Of a stretch of 64,000 nucleotides of DNA, positions 1-10,900 are shown in pieces (the first letter of the stretch is position 1; every line of letters starts with the position of its first letter). The notes beneath the pieces were generated by a model. The model saw nothing but the letters and a program-made list of their open reading frames with translations. It was not told where the DNA came from and did not search any database. Position numbers and translations under genes: made by a program. Origin of the DNA: Pseudoips prasinana (Eukaryota > Arthropoda > Insecta > Lepidoptera > Nolidae); the NCBI GenBank assembly GCA_951640165.1, contig OX621264.1:8251001-8315000 (forward strand), written 5' to 3'.

Positions 1-79
1 TATAAATTGGGGTCTGAGAACGTCACGGTACGGTGGCGGAGCGGTCAACGCAATTTTTTTGAAATATCTGAGTGCGACA

Positions 80-200
80 AACGAGCTATTGGGTCACATG
101 GACACTCGCAACACCAGAGGAGTCGCAGGTGCGTTGCCGGCCATTAAGAGCCAGCAAACAAGTGTTGCTGACCCTTCCCCCACCCCGATGAGCAACATGG
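80..200. repeat. Dispersed repeat fragment (copy at 18965-19090)
   Basis: The stretch around gcaacaccagaggagtcgca and gtgcgttgccggcc recurs near 18990-19080 with the same order (gcaaacaagtgttgctgacc). No coding capacity is supported. The rest of 1-545 holds nothing I can identify. Confidence 0.6.
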
Positions 201-544
201 GGCCGGATACCCCCTAGATCGTGGATTCCCAACCACACTTAAATTTATACAATTCATTTTAAAGTTGGCTGAAACTTGGATATGTATATATTGAGATCCC
301 TGTTTGAGTGTACGAACAGTCTTTAAGTATTCTTAAGTAATGACTTAATACTATCATGATGATATCACGCTAACAACATGTGGTCATCTTGAGTCTTATT
401 CTTCAAGTAGCGGAAGAGTCGCCTGCGGACAAAAGAGAACCGATTATTAGAAAGATAAAAATAATATTTTTTTCCCAACAAGAAAAGGGGGGTTACTGCC
501 CAATTCGCCGGCTATCGCGATCGGCTTTCTTTCTTTCTTTATCG

Positions 545-1050
545 TACGGGCAGTAGAGTCAGAATTGTTCAAGCCGCTCAGTAGGCCTCCACCATCCCTG
601 GGATAGTTGGCGTTTGGAGGAGGAAACTCGACTCGTCCTGTAAAGCGGTCCCCGGAAGACCTGTTGTAGCTCGAGTTGCCTAAATGCGCTTGTGCATGCT
701 GGGGAGGGAGGGAGGCACTCGTGTCCCCTCTCCTCCCCGGGTGGGAGTCTCGCGGAGGCTGCAGTGTACATCGGGGGTACTGGCGAGATCGTTCACGAGT
801 ACCCAGAGCCCCCGCTACAAGTACTGTGAGGCTGGCTACCGTGGTGGTTTTAGTGGGTCGAGCCCTACATGACAAGCGATTTGAGCATTTCCACCACGTA
901 AACAAAAAAAGGAAAAACCGGGACCGACAGCTTAACGTGCCATCCGAAGCACGGAGAAGCGAAATGAAACCACTTTGACGGTCACCCACCTATAGACCGA
1001 CCGTGCACCTGGTTGCTTTCCCTCGCGGTTCATTTAAGGACCGGTGAGTG
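545..1050 (+). repeat. Dispersed repeat with partial copy at 40505-40720
   Basis: Blocks such as ccgggaccgacagcttaacg, gaagcacggaga and ggtcacccacctat recur in the same order near 40585-40700, ending in ggaccggtgag. In the first copy extra sequence (about 600-890) separates the blocks. Open frames on both strands here are frame shadows of a GC-rich repeat. Sequence from 1050 to about 1690 shows nothing recognisable. Confidence 0.6.
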
Positions 1051-1699
1051 CAACATCGGTGTGTTCAATTTTCAAATATTAATATAATAGTTTATGTACC
1101 TTGTTATATATTAAAGGGATTCAAAAATTTTAAAATTAGTGAAAGTGAATGTGCGAATGAGACAGAAAACTGTGAGACGTTGTTTTTTCGGTTTGATAGC
1201 AGAAGGCCCATTCCCAAACTGGTCACGCTGTTTCTGTTGGTCCCATTCCGAGGTGGATTCCATTCCCAGATGATCTCATTCCAAGATCGTCCCATTCGCA
1301 GATGGTCCCAGGGAAAGTGATGAATGAATTTTTTTTAATGGTTTTAATGATTGGGGTATCAACAGTGGCACACAATGAACTTATACAGAGCGTTAAGGCT
1401 CAGGTATGTCCCGGATAATGGTCGCTATAACGGTATTGGATTCCGCAATGATATTATTAAATTTACCGGGACAGTTAGTCATACTAATATTATAAAGGCA
1501 AAGTTTATGAGTTTGTATGTTTGTCAGTCTTTCAAGCAAAAACTACCAGACGGATTTTGATGAAGCTTTGTAGTAATATAGCTTATATATCCGAATAACA
1601 CATAGGCAACAATTTATTAAGATATAGTGTGAATTGTCCAATATATGACTATAATTGTCAAGTAAGTAGGAAAAAATGTACAAGCCAAAACCGCTAGAG

Positions 1700-1846
1700 G
1701 TACACATCCTACTAATATTATAATATAAATGCGAAAGTTTTTGAGTATAGATGTATGGATGTACTATGTTTGTTATTCTTTTACGCCAAAACTCCTGAAC
1801 GAATTTTCATGAAACTTTGTAATAATATAGCTTATATAATAACACA
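1700..1846 (+). mobile_element. Truncated Helitron-type repeat, 5' part
   Basis: It begins with the ctactaatattata phrase and the gcgaaagtttttgagt body shared with the short repeats at 37990, 41715 and 50075 (reverse). It is cut at 1846 by the TIR element that starts at 1847. Confidence 0.5.
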
Positions 1847-2569
1847 CCCAAGCAGCAAAATTATCCTATAGTGCAGACGTTATAGAACTCCAGCACTTTT
1901 AATGTTCTCTTAAGGGTTCTAGTTTTTGCTGCATCGCTTATAATAGCAAGCATGGAGTTAGTTGGGCCTTATAGTATATCTCCTCCTATACATTAGCTTA
2001 TAATTACTTATAGGCCGAAATTAAAGGTCAAATATAAGCTTGGGTTACCTATAAAAGTATCGCGAGGGTGTAAACGCACTCAAGAGCAGATAAACTGGTA
2101 AGCTATGCTTATAACTACTAACAAGAAACATTATAGAACCACTATAAGTAAAGTACACCAATAAGAGTGATAAACAGAACTAAACATTCTGGATACTATT
2201 TGCATTTATTACTTGGTTTTATAAGGGTTTATAAATTTACTTTACAGAACAATTATCAGTAAAATGGAGCGGTTATATAGTGGTATAAACCAATATCGTT
2301 ATAATCTTAACACGCTTATAAAGGTTTAATATAATATACTTATTACCCAAAACTATATCCGTGAGGACCTGAACAAGAAAATATTGGTTTGTAGTGATCT
2401 TGCAAATTCTGTTATAGTCTCAGTACGGATATTTTGATTTTGTTGAATCGTAGAAATATGAGAAGGTTCCGTACAAAATTGTTATTGTGAAAATTTAAGA
2501 CAAAATGTTTATTTTAATGATTCTGCGCGAAAAAACGTTTAATCGATAAAAGCAATTTTAAATGTAGAC

Positions 2570-2770
2570 TTGGAAGATTGTGTTAGTGAGGAACAAGAAG
2601 ATGAATGCGATATTAAAAACTATTCCAATTTTCAACTACATAGCGATCTTAGAAAATGGGCTGTAGAATACAATACGACATGCGGCATTCAATTATTTAT
2701 TAGAAATTTTGAAAAAATGTATTTGTTAAGTTTGTTTCAAATTCTTCAAGTTCTCTTAGATTTCTTATAA
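2570..2770 (+). pseudogene. Transposon ORF remnant (S-D-L-R-K-W-A motif)
   Basis: A 66-codon frame within the 1847-4205 element. The first half is acidic (E-E-Q-E-D-E-C-D), then comes H-S-D-L-R-K-W-A-V-E-Y-N. After about residue 45 it becomes low-complexity hydrophobic, suggesting a frameshift. It is probably the N-terminus of the element's original protein. Confidence 0.35.
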
Positions 2771-3875
2771 CATGTCTACATCTACGTCTTCTTGCTTTCT
2801 TGAAACGGTCATTGGATGTACGAGTTTAATTCATTCTGAATCTCTCTTCGACACAGCACTCAGCACATGTTAGTTTTATTATTTCATAAAGTGGATTTTG
2901 ATTTGGTATGATGGTTTTAATGTCTTCTTTGATTGACTTTACTTCATGTTGAAGTTGTAGAATTTGACCATCCTCGACAGGCTGTATTTGGTTATCCGTG
3001 TTGTAAAGAACGAAATGTTTAGCATTTAAACTGACATCTGACAGTGTTTTTTCTGCTTCTGTTATGACAAGTTGAGGGTTTTGCGCGACAAATAAGATAC
3101 AGGTAAAATTGATGATCCGGATTGAATGGTAGCCGAGTTTTGTTGTAAATGAAGTGATCTTGTAGTATTTGAACGAGTATCTTCTCGAGAGACCGTTGGT
3201 ATCTCACTAATTTGGTCTTGATTACGATTTTGTGAAACAATAAACCAAGTTAGCAAGGGAAAGCACAAAATAGAAGTAGAAAATATTTCAAACAATTTTT
3301 AAAGCTCGAAAATCCCTTTTAGTTAAAAAGCTATCGACGTCCAGAAACATTACCATTTTCACACCTGACACCTAAACAAAAATATGAAAATAAGACATCG
3401 GTACCTAATAACAACATAGAGTAACATTACAATATTTGCGGAACTCTAATTCCAAACAATATGGCCAAGCAATAGTTCTGATATTTACCATTTGTAACAA
3501 AGTACGCCTATAACGGTTTGTTAATGTATTTGGGAAGACCAAGTTTGTCAAGATGGCGACTTTTCGTTGTATGTCTTACTGAAACCAACATTATTTTAAA
3601 ATTCAACTTAATGAAAACGTGAATTTCGAGGGGCGTTTAAAAATTTTGACAAAAAACTTATTACACTTCACCGAAAATATACCTGCGCCATGCACATTCA
3701 AACACGGCTTCACTTATTGTTAACTAACACCCTACTCTTATTCTAGATAATATTTATTATAAAAATATAATAACTTACCTTTATCAATATTTATTAATCT
3801 TTACAAATGTGCATAGCAACATTTACAAATTCACATCACTTTGTATGAGCTTGTAAGATATTCACCGTGTATGTT

Positions 3876-4034
3876 ATTGTCGTGTTTGGTTCCATTTAGC
3901 GCTCATAGTTAGCTTCGCGAGAGCAAATAGTTCTACGTGGTCTAACTATAAGGTTACTATTGTCGTGATTGGTTCCATTAAGCGCTGATAGTTGGCTTCG
4001 CGGGAGAAAATAGTTTTACATAGTCCAACTATAT
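3876..4034. repeat. Two-copy 83-bp tandem repeat near transposon right end
   Basis: The block starting attgtcgtg, with ggttccatt and agcttcgcg, repeats at 3876 and 3959 at about 85% identity by eye. It is subterminal within the 1847-4205 element, a common place for transposase-binding repeats. Confidence 0.75.
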
Positions 4035-4205
4035 GGCCGTTTTTGGTCAAAATGGTATTCACCAAGTCTACTATAGATATTTAATTAGCTAAAATACGCC
4101 TATAAATTGGGCCCTTTTCCGTGGTTATAATTGCTTACTATTCCGTTATAGTCTAATGAAATGGTGGTTCCAGGACAATTACTAGACCACATTTTGCTGC
4201 TTGGG

Positions 4206-4706
4206 CATCTATACATTTAATAAAATCGTAGGAAAGTCGAAACTGTACATGGAATATTTTTTTAAATGACACTTGGGGCGTGATCTACTTTCTATATCGA
4301 AACAAAAAATATAGTTTTTAGAATTTTTGTCTGTTTGTCGTCCGGGCAAAACTTAAAAAATGTGAGCCGTCACGCCTGGCAGATGTGAAACATCGACATT
4401 ATTTTGTAAAAGTAATATGCAGAAAAGAACATATTGTGATAGGAACTAAATATGTCATAATGATAAAATAAAAAGTCGATTGCGCATGCGCCACGGCATG
4501 CGTCGCCACGCCAGAAATCTGTTTTACGTGCGGCTATAGATGTTTCACATCAAAAGTACTGCATGGATTTACTTCAAATATTGCATGAATATTACTAAGA
4601 GGTCGGGTCAACATATAGGTTACATATTATCACGCTATTACCAACGGGAGAGGAGCTGTGATAATTTATAAAGTTCAACGCGGGTAAAACCGCGGGGCAC
4701 AGCTAG
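4206..4706 (+). mobile_element. Non-autonomous Helitron-type element ending CTAG before T
   Basis: It begins near atctatacatttaat and ends cgcgggtaaaaccgcggggc-acagctag at 4706, followed by T. Related copies in reverse are near 51290-51580 (acagctcctctcccg, ttctattatatgtatagatt). The CTAG-T end and lack of inverted repeats fit lepidopteran Helitrons. It ends at the base next to the KNL1-like stop codon. Confidence 0.6.
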
Positions 4707-4958
4707 TTACAAATAAACGCGAAGCTGATTTGGTAACACTGACCACATGGTCCTCGGCACGTGTCCCCAGTCAAGGGGCACATTCCCCAAGGCACGCTTA
4801 ATATCAGCGTCGGTAACAGGCACGTCGGACACCACGCGCGTCACGCGCACGTCGCACGCGCGCGGCCACGGGAAGTCGGGCCACTGCGCCTGCGCGTCCG
4901 TCTCCAGCGCGATACGCATGCTCACCTGCCACACGGAGCGGAGAGGGATATTTGCAAC
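4707..4958 (-). CDS. Spc105R: Candidate KNL1-like terminal exon (RWD C-terminus and stop)
   Basis: Acceptor TTCCATTGCAG lies at 4969-4959. The exon opens [19 protein letters not shown] and runs 83 residues to TAA at 4709-4707. It continues the upstream exon in phase 0: strand G-N-F-T-L-K then V-A-N-I-P-L, followed by a second strand and a proline/tryptophan-rich loop W-P-D-F-P-W-P. This fits a two-exon RWD fold. The exon is GC-rich, unlike its AT-rich surroundings, which supports purifying selection. The stop codon directly abuts the end of a Helitron-type repeat at 4706. Confidence 0.6.
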   Translation of the reverse strand, partial: VANIPLRSVWQVSMRIALETDAQAQWPDFPWPRACDVRVTRVVSDVPVTDADIKRALGNVPLDWGHVPRTMWSVLPNQLRVYL

Positions 4959-7900
4959 CTGCAATGGAACAGAGGAAAATATAGTCCTAATTGCTATGCT
5001 GCCGCACAATTTATAAACGCAATAAATAACACTACTGCGAATAAATATAAATGGCTGCAAACCGCCTAGCGGCGGGTTTGTGCCTTCTACATACTTTAAA
5101 AATAAATCGTGCAAAGATTATTATGAGTGTAAATCCTGATTTAAACGTAATACAATGGGGATGTTGTCCACCTGGGAGCTGTCCACCGGAACAGGATAAT
5201 AGCAAGTATTTACAATGCATAACTTGTGGGAAGGCTTTCCATTACGAATGTTTAAGTCTAAACTCTGGTAGTGTGTCTGCTCCATCCATAGATCCTACCA
5301 ATTGGAAATGCCATGTTTGCTCCAATTCCGAAAAAAGGGTCCCAAAACAGGATGATACGCCGGTTCGCTTCAATTCTAACGTTACTGTAAGATTCCCCAA
5401 AAGGCAGGCGCTTTAATCACCACCTAATCAGGCGTCTGCTGAGCCTGCAGTGACAACAAGTGAGATACGTACAATAGTTGAGGAAGTCACTGATAAAAGG
5501 TCTGAAATCTTATTACTCCAGCTTACTCAATCACTTCGTTCGATTTTAACATCGGAATTGCAAATTATGAAAGAGGAGATTTCTGGATTAAAGGATAGTT
5601 TTAATTTTATGAGTAAGAAATATGATGAAATAGTGGCCGAAAATAAAGAAATGAAATCTACTATGAGGGCATTAACTTCGGATAACGACAGCTTAAAATC
5701 GACTATAAAAGATCTGTCATCACGTCTAAATAATCTCGAGCAAAGCACGCGATCATGCAACATTGAGGTGCAATGTATTCCCGAGAAGAAGGAGGAAAAT
5801 TTAATTGGCATCTTGACGAAATTAAGCAACGCAATTGAATACCCGTTATCTACTGAGAAGGTTGCAAACTGTACTCGGATTGCTAAGATAAATGCTAATA
5901 ACAATCGTCCCCGCTCAATCGTCGTGCAGTTCACCACGCCAAGAGAGCGAGACCACTTTTTAGCCGCTGCTATTAAGTTTAATAAGCCAAAACCTAAAGT
6001 GGAGAAACTTAACACAGGACATCTCAGACTAAGTGGCGTGATTCAGCCTATCTTTATTCAAGAACATTTGTCACCCGGAAACAAGGCGTTACATGCGGCA
6101 ACAAGATCAGTAGCCAAAGACAAAGGGTACAAACATGTTTGGGTACGGAACGGGCGAATCTTCGTAAGGAAAACAGATAATTCTGAATACTTTGTTATTA
6201 AAAATAAAGATTCATTAGCCAAACTCTAATTAAATATATTTCTGGTTGTAACATTAAACTCATTTGTATTGTCTTCTTATAATAAAATTCGATTCTTTAA
6301 GTGTGTATTATCAAAACGTTAGGGGTTTACGCACAAAAACAGACACCTTTATTCAAAATTTGTCAGTATGCAATTATGATGTTATAATCCTAACTGAGAC
6401 GTGGCTTAATTGTAATGTTTTAAGTACTGAACTATTTAATAATACTTACGTTGTTTATAGACGTGACAGAGAAACGTCAAGGTTATATTGCGGTAAAGAG
6501 GGAGGTGGAGTACTTATAGCTGTATCTACGAAGTATAATTCTAGGCGCCTATCTTCATGGGAGAGTGATTGTGAGGATCTTTGGGATACAGTTGATACGA
6601 TTCTACTCCATGATATAAATCAGATCATATTTTGCGCAGTCTATTTGCCACCGCCGTTAACCAGTACGGTACTTAATCATTTTATAGTCAATTGAGGAGT
6701 GGCTACACTGCCGATCGGTTGTCTAAAATCGTACTAGTGGAAATAAAATTGTAATTAATTATAAATCCGTGGTTAACATAATAAAATAATAAGTATTATA
6801 GCAGTAAATCAATTTAGCACGAATAATACGTGATTGTGGATGTATTGTGAGGAAATAAACCCTGAGATAACTCGATTAGCGGACCTGTCTCCGATCAGCT
6901 GTCAACGCCCCGTTCAACGAACTTTATTCGAGTTTACTATGAAGTTTTGTGTACAATCCCGGCGAGTATATTAGTCTAATTATCAATTAATTTACACATA
7001 ATATCTAACCAAACATTTACTCGGCTCATTAGTTTGAGTCACGTCCACTATCATACCTATTAGCCATATTCTGTCTCGATTTGCTTGACGCACTGAGTGG
7101 AAGCATATACGACGACAAAATTATTGGTTACAGACAGCAAATACTACAAATAACACAATAACAACACTGATATACTCTCCCAATTAAGTTAACGTGCATA
7201 GACCCTAGCTCTCAATTTATCAACTCTCAGGTGTCAAATAAATAACCTTTAAATACCTCCTAAACATAAATATATACGTATTGCTTTAAAATAAAGTTAA
7301 TTTAGTGTCCTTCTGTTATTTCATATCTTTTTATATTCTCTTTTCATATATTCAAAGTACTCTGACTGAAGTCTCAACTCATATATTCTAACTTTCCTAT
7401 TTATTTCTCTTCAAGTTTTCTGTTCACACTATCTTTATTTTCAGCCCAACCTCATACACCTCACAACATGCAGACTCGTTGCATGGCTGCAACTCAGGTA
7501 GCCGAACACAAGTTAAGGTCTGCTCTCAAGGACTTACAAACATACAAAGACCTGTGTCAAAAACTTGAACAAGAACGTGAGGATAATGAGGTCGAGATTA
7601 AAAGAGTTATTGACAGTAACACGGCATTGAAAAGAGAACTAGTAAATCTCAACCAACAACAAACAAGACAGATTACATGCGGAGACAGAGTCTTTTGATG
7701 AATGTAGAATGTTGTATGAACAAGCACTATGTAAAATTAGGGAGCTTGAAATGGAATTAATTAACTATAAAAATAAATTCTTAAATTGTAGTAAAAATAA
7801 GAAATGTGCAATGACTCCAATAAATCAGAGCTTACATGATGAGTTAGCCAGTTGTGGTCCGGAGCATCTCCCAATTAAAACAACTTTGACAATTGACTTG

Positions 7901-10900
7901 ACTGGGGATGACTCTGTAGACTGCCAGCCTAACATTAGATTCTTAAGTAGTGAAAAGCTGCAAAAATACATTCTCCAATTAACGAAAGAGCGTAAAACTT
8001 TATTAGATAAAATAGAAAACTTTCAAATTAAGTTAGAGGACAGTAAAATTATATACGAAAAGGACACTCAGTATTTGCTATCTGAGATTAAAACACTTGA
8101 AGAGTCCCTAGAATTAACATATATAAATTATAAGACATTTAAAAATGAAATGCAAATGCCAACCAAAAAGTGTAATAATAAGTTGGTAGCTGAAAATGCA
8201 ATAGAATTAATAAACAGCAGCAGTACAATATTGGAGTCATGCACACAACTAAAGTCAGGGTCACCAGTATGTACACAAGGTGACAATAAACATAGCTCTA
8301 TATTGTATTCTGACAATATAGGCAAGGGCCTTGGTACCTTGCTTATTAATAAGATAAGTAGTCCCTTTATTAACTACTGCTTGCCAGGAGTACATTTCTC
8401 AGATATTGTAGACAAATTAACTAAGAATAAACACAGTGAAAATTCATGTATTACTTTGTTGGTAGGAAATTGTAAGAACTTGAAAAAAAAAGATATTACA
8501 GATAGTTTTAATAAGATGTTGGAGTTAAATTGTAAAAAAATAATATTGTGTGCCTTCCCATATTTGGCCAACATGCCTGACAGAATAAATAATTATATTC
8601 ATAAACTTAATATGCATCTACAGTTTCTAGTCAGTCATTACAATGACAAATTTATGTTTTTTGACACAAATAAATTTATAGATAGTAATAGGTTGACCAT
8701 GAGTACATTACATGTCTCAAGAAAGTTTTTACATTTATTTTCTACATTAGTATCTTCAATTATTAACTCAGTCATAAGTAGCTCAGACTCAGCCAGATGT
8801 TGTCACACTTTAACATGAATGGGATATTGCATGACAAGCAATTTGGGTTTACAAAGGGCCGTTCTACTCAGGATGCGGGGTGTACACTAATGAAGTCTAT
8901 ATTGGAGGCTTGGGAGGGGTCGCAGGATGTGCTGGGAGTTTTCTGCGATCTCTCTAAGGCTTTCGATTGCGTAGACCACCATACGCTCATTGTGAAACTA
9001 AAATACTATGGAATTTCTGGCACATCTCTTGATCTTGTAATGTCCTATTTATCAGGTCGAGAACAACTGGTTTCAATAGACGGGGTAAATTCAACACGAC
9101 ATTCTGTCAAAATGGGGGTGCCCAAGGATCGATTTTGGGTCCATTTTTATTTCTAGTTTATATAAATGATCTCCCATATCTAGTAGAGAAAGTATCAGAC
9201 ATAATTCTATTTGCTGATGATACGTCACTCATATTTAAAGTGAGTAGGAAAGATAAGGATCTTATAGAACCTAATAAAACTCTCAGCCTCATATCAAATT
9301 GGTTTTCGGCAAATAATCTTCTTTTGAATGCAGGAAAGACCAAATGCATCAAATTCTCATTGCCGAATGTGACTCATATTAAACCAACGGTTGCACTTAA
9401 CGAGGAAGTTTTAGATTTAGTTCCTTCGACCGTATTTTTGGGAATAACACTGGACTCAAAATTACAATGGGGTCCTCATATTGAAAAATTATCTGCCAAA
9501 TTAAGTTCAGCTTCATATGCAGTTTGGAAAATCAGACAATTGTCAGACGAACCAACTGCTAGACTAGTATATTTTGCTTATTTCCATAGCATTATGTCCT
9601 ATGGTATTCTGCTGTGGGGCTCAGCAGCTGACATAAGTGCTATTTTCGTATTACAAAAAAGAGCAGTCCGAGCTATTTATAATCTAGACAGTCGCGAGTC
9701 TCTACGAAGCGTTTTTAAAGAGGTAAATATACTTACTGTTCCATCTGAATACATATATCAGAATATAATGTTTGTGCGGAAAAATTTAGATAAATATAAA
9801 AAACGGAGTGACTTGCACAATGTCAATACAAGAAATAAGGACAAACTAGCTATACCAGCCTTTAGAGTTAGCAAAACAAAAAAGTCATTCATGGGAAATT
9901 GTACTAGGTTTTATAACAAGCTCCCTATTCATATAACTAAACTACCTGATAATAAGTTTAAGTCACACATTAAACATGAACTTATGGCTAAGGGTTACTA
10001 CACTACTAAGGATTACATTGACGATAAAGACATTTGGCGGTCGGCATCTACCTGCACATAGTCCGCTGGAGATCTTATAGCCATATAGACATGAGTAATC
10101 TTTTATGTTACATGAACTATCTGTAATAAAACTATCTATTATTTAAATATTCTACGAATTTCAGAACTGTTGGTTGTGTCTCAAAATTATTAATGTTACT
10201 TTTATTTTGACGTTTTTATTTTCTCTTTCTAATATATTAAACCTAAAATAAATAAATAATCAGACAACCGATCGAGCATATATTGTGTTTGCCTGCTAAA
10301 TAATTACAGTAAGTGGACCAAATCTCGTGTATATGCCCCATTGAGTATGTTTCGCCGGAGCGTCTCAACTGGGCCGTGTTGAAACCGGTAGTAGAGACAC
10401 CCGCTGAGTTTGTTTCGCTGGTTCTTCTCAGTCGGGGCGCATTGGATCCGGTGGTAGCATTAAAGCGCGACCGTCGTTATTAACACAAGGTCCGTCATAA
10501 TAATATCACCTTAATATAGACAGAACCATTGCCAATATGTATTACAAATATTAGACTTAAACTAGATAATTAGACTTACAACTAGATAATTAAACTTAAA
10601 CATAATCTCTTGACAATAACTTGATTCGAGCTAGCTAAATATCATTGCTGTTATAAAATAAATTTTATTAATGTTTTAATACTATCAATACATGTGTACC
10701 TAATATCTATGTTACTAGAAATAATAATGTATACAACTATAATACTACAAACATGTTCTGACTATTTACAAGCGCTTTTTTGAAGTCTACGTGAATAAAA
10801 ACCTTTTTTATTTTTTATTTTTATTTATTTATTTATTGTAATTTGAACTCCGAAAAGCACACTAAAAATACATGTATTGTAGGTGATTTTAACCTCGGTG

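Larger units (their letters stand above)
1847..4205. mobile_element. 2.36-kb DNA transposon with CCCAAGCAGCAAAAT termini
   Basis: Left end cccaagcagcaaaat (1847-1861) and right end attttgctgcttggg (4191-4205) are perfect 15-bp inverted repeats. A CA dinucleotide lies outside each end, so any target duplication is very short. Inside at 2570-2770 is a short open frame with D-L-R-K-W-A-V-E-Y-N, resembling N-terminal parts of proteins carried by some insect transposons. The remainder is decayed. A 3019-3295 reverse frame may be another remnant. Superfamily not assigned. Confidence 0.7.
6694..10839 (+). mobile_element. Composite LINE insertion (4146 bp) inside another LINE
   Basis: Flanked by AATT at 6690-6693 and 10840-10843, and excision restores the host LINE frame exactly. 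Contents: a 5' non-coding segment of about 770 bp (6694-7467), ORF1 (7468-8818), a 5'-truncated reverse transcriptase (8797-10061), an A-rich 3' end near 10250, then a second repeat (10262-10836). The short sequence gatcggttgtct near 6712 and its inverse agacaaccgatc near 10262 mark both parts. The endonuclease is absent, so the element is dead. Confidence 0.75.

Noticed and set aside
447..989. Overlapping open frames on both strands (up to 180 codons)
   Set aside because: GC-rich dispersed repeat with a second copy at 40505; frames are arginine/serine-rich chance frames without splice or domain signals.
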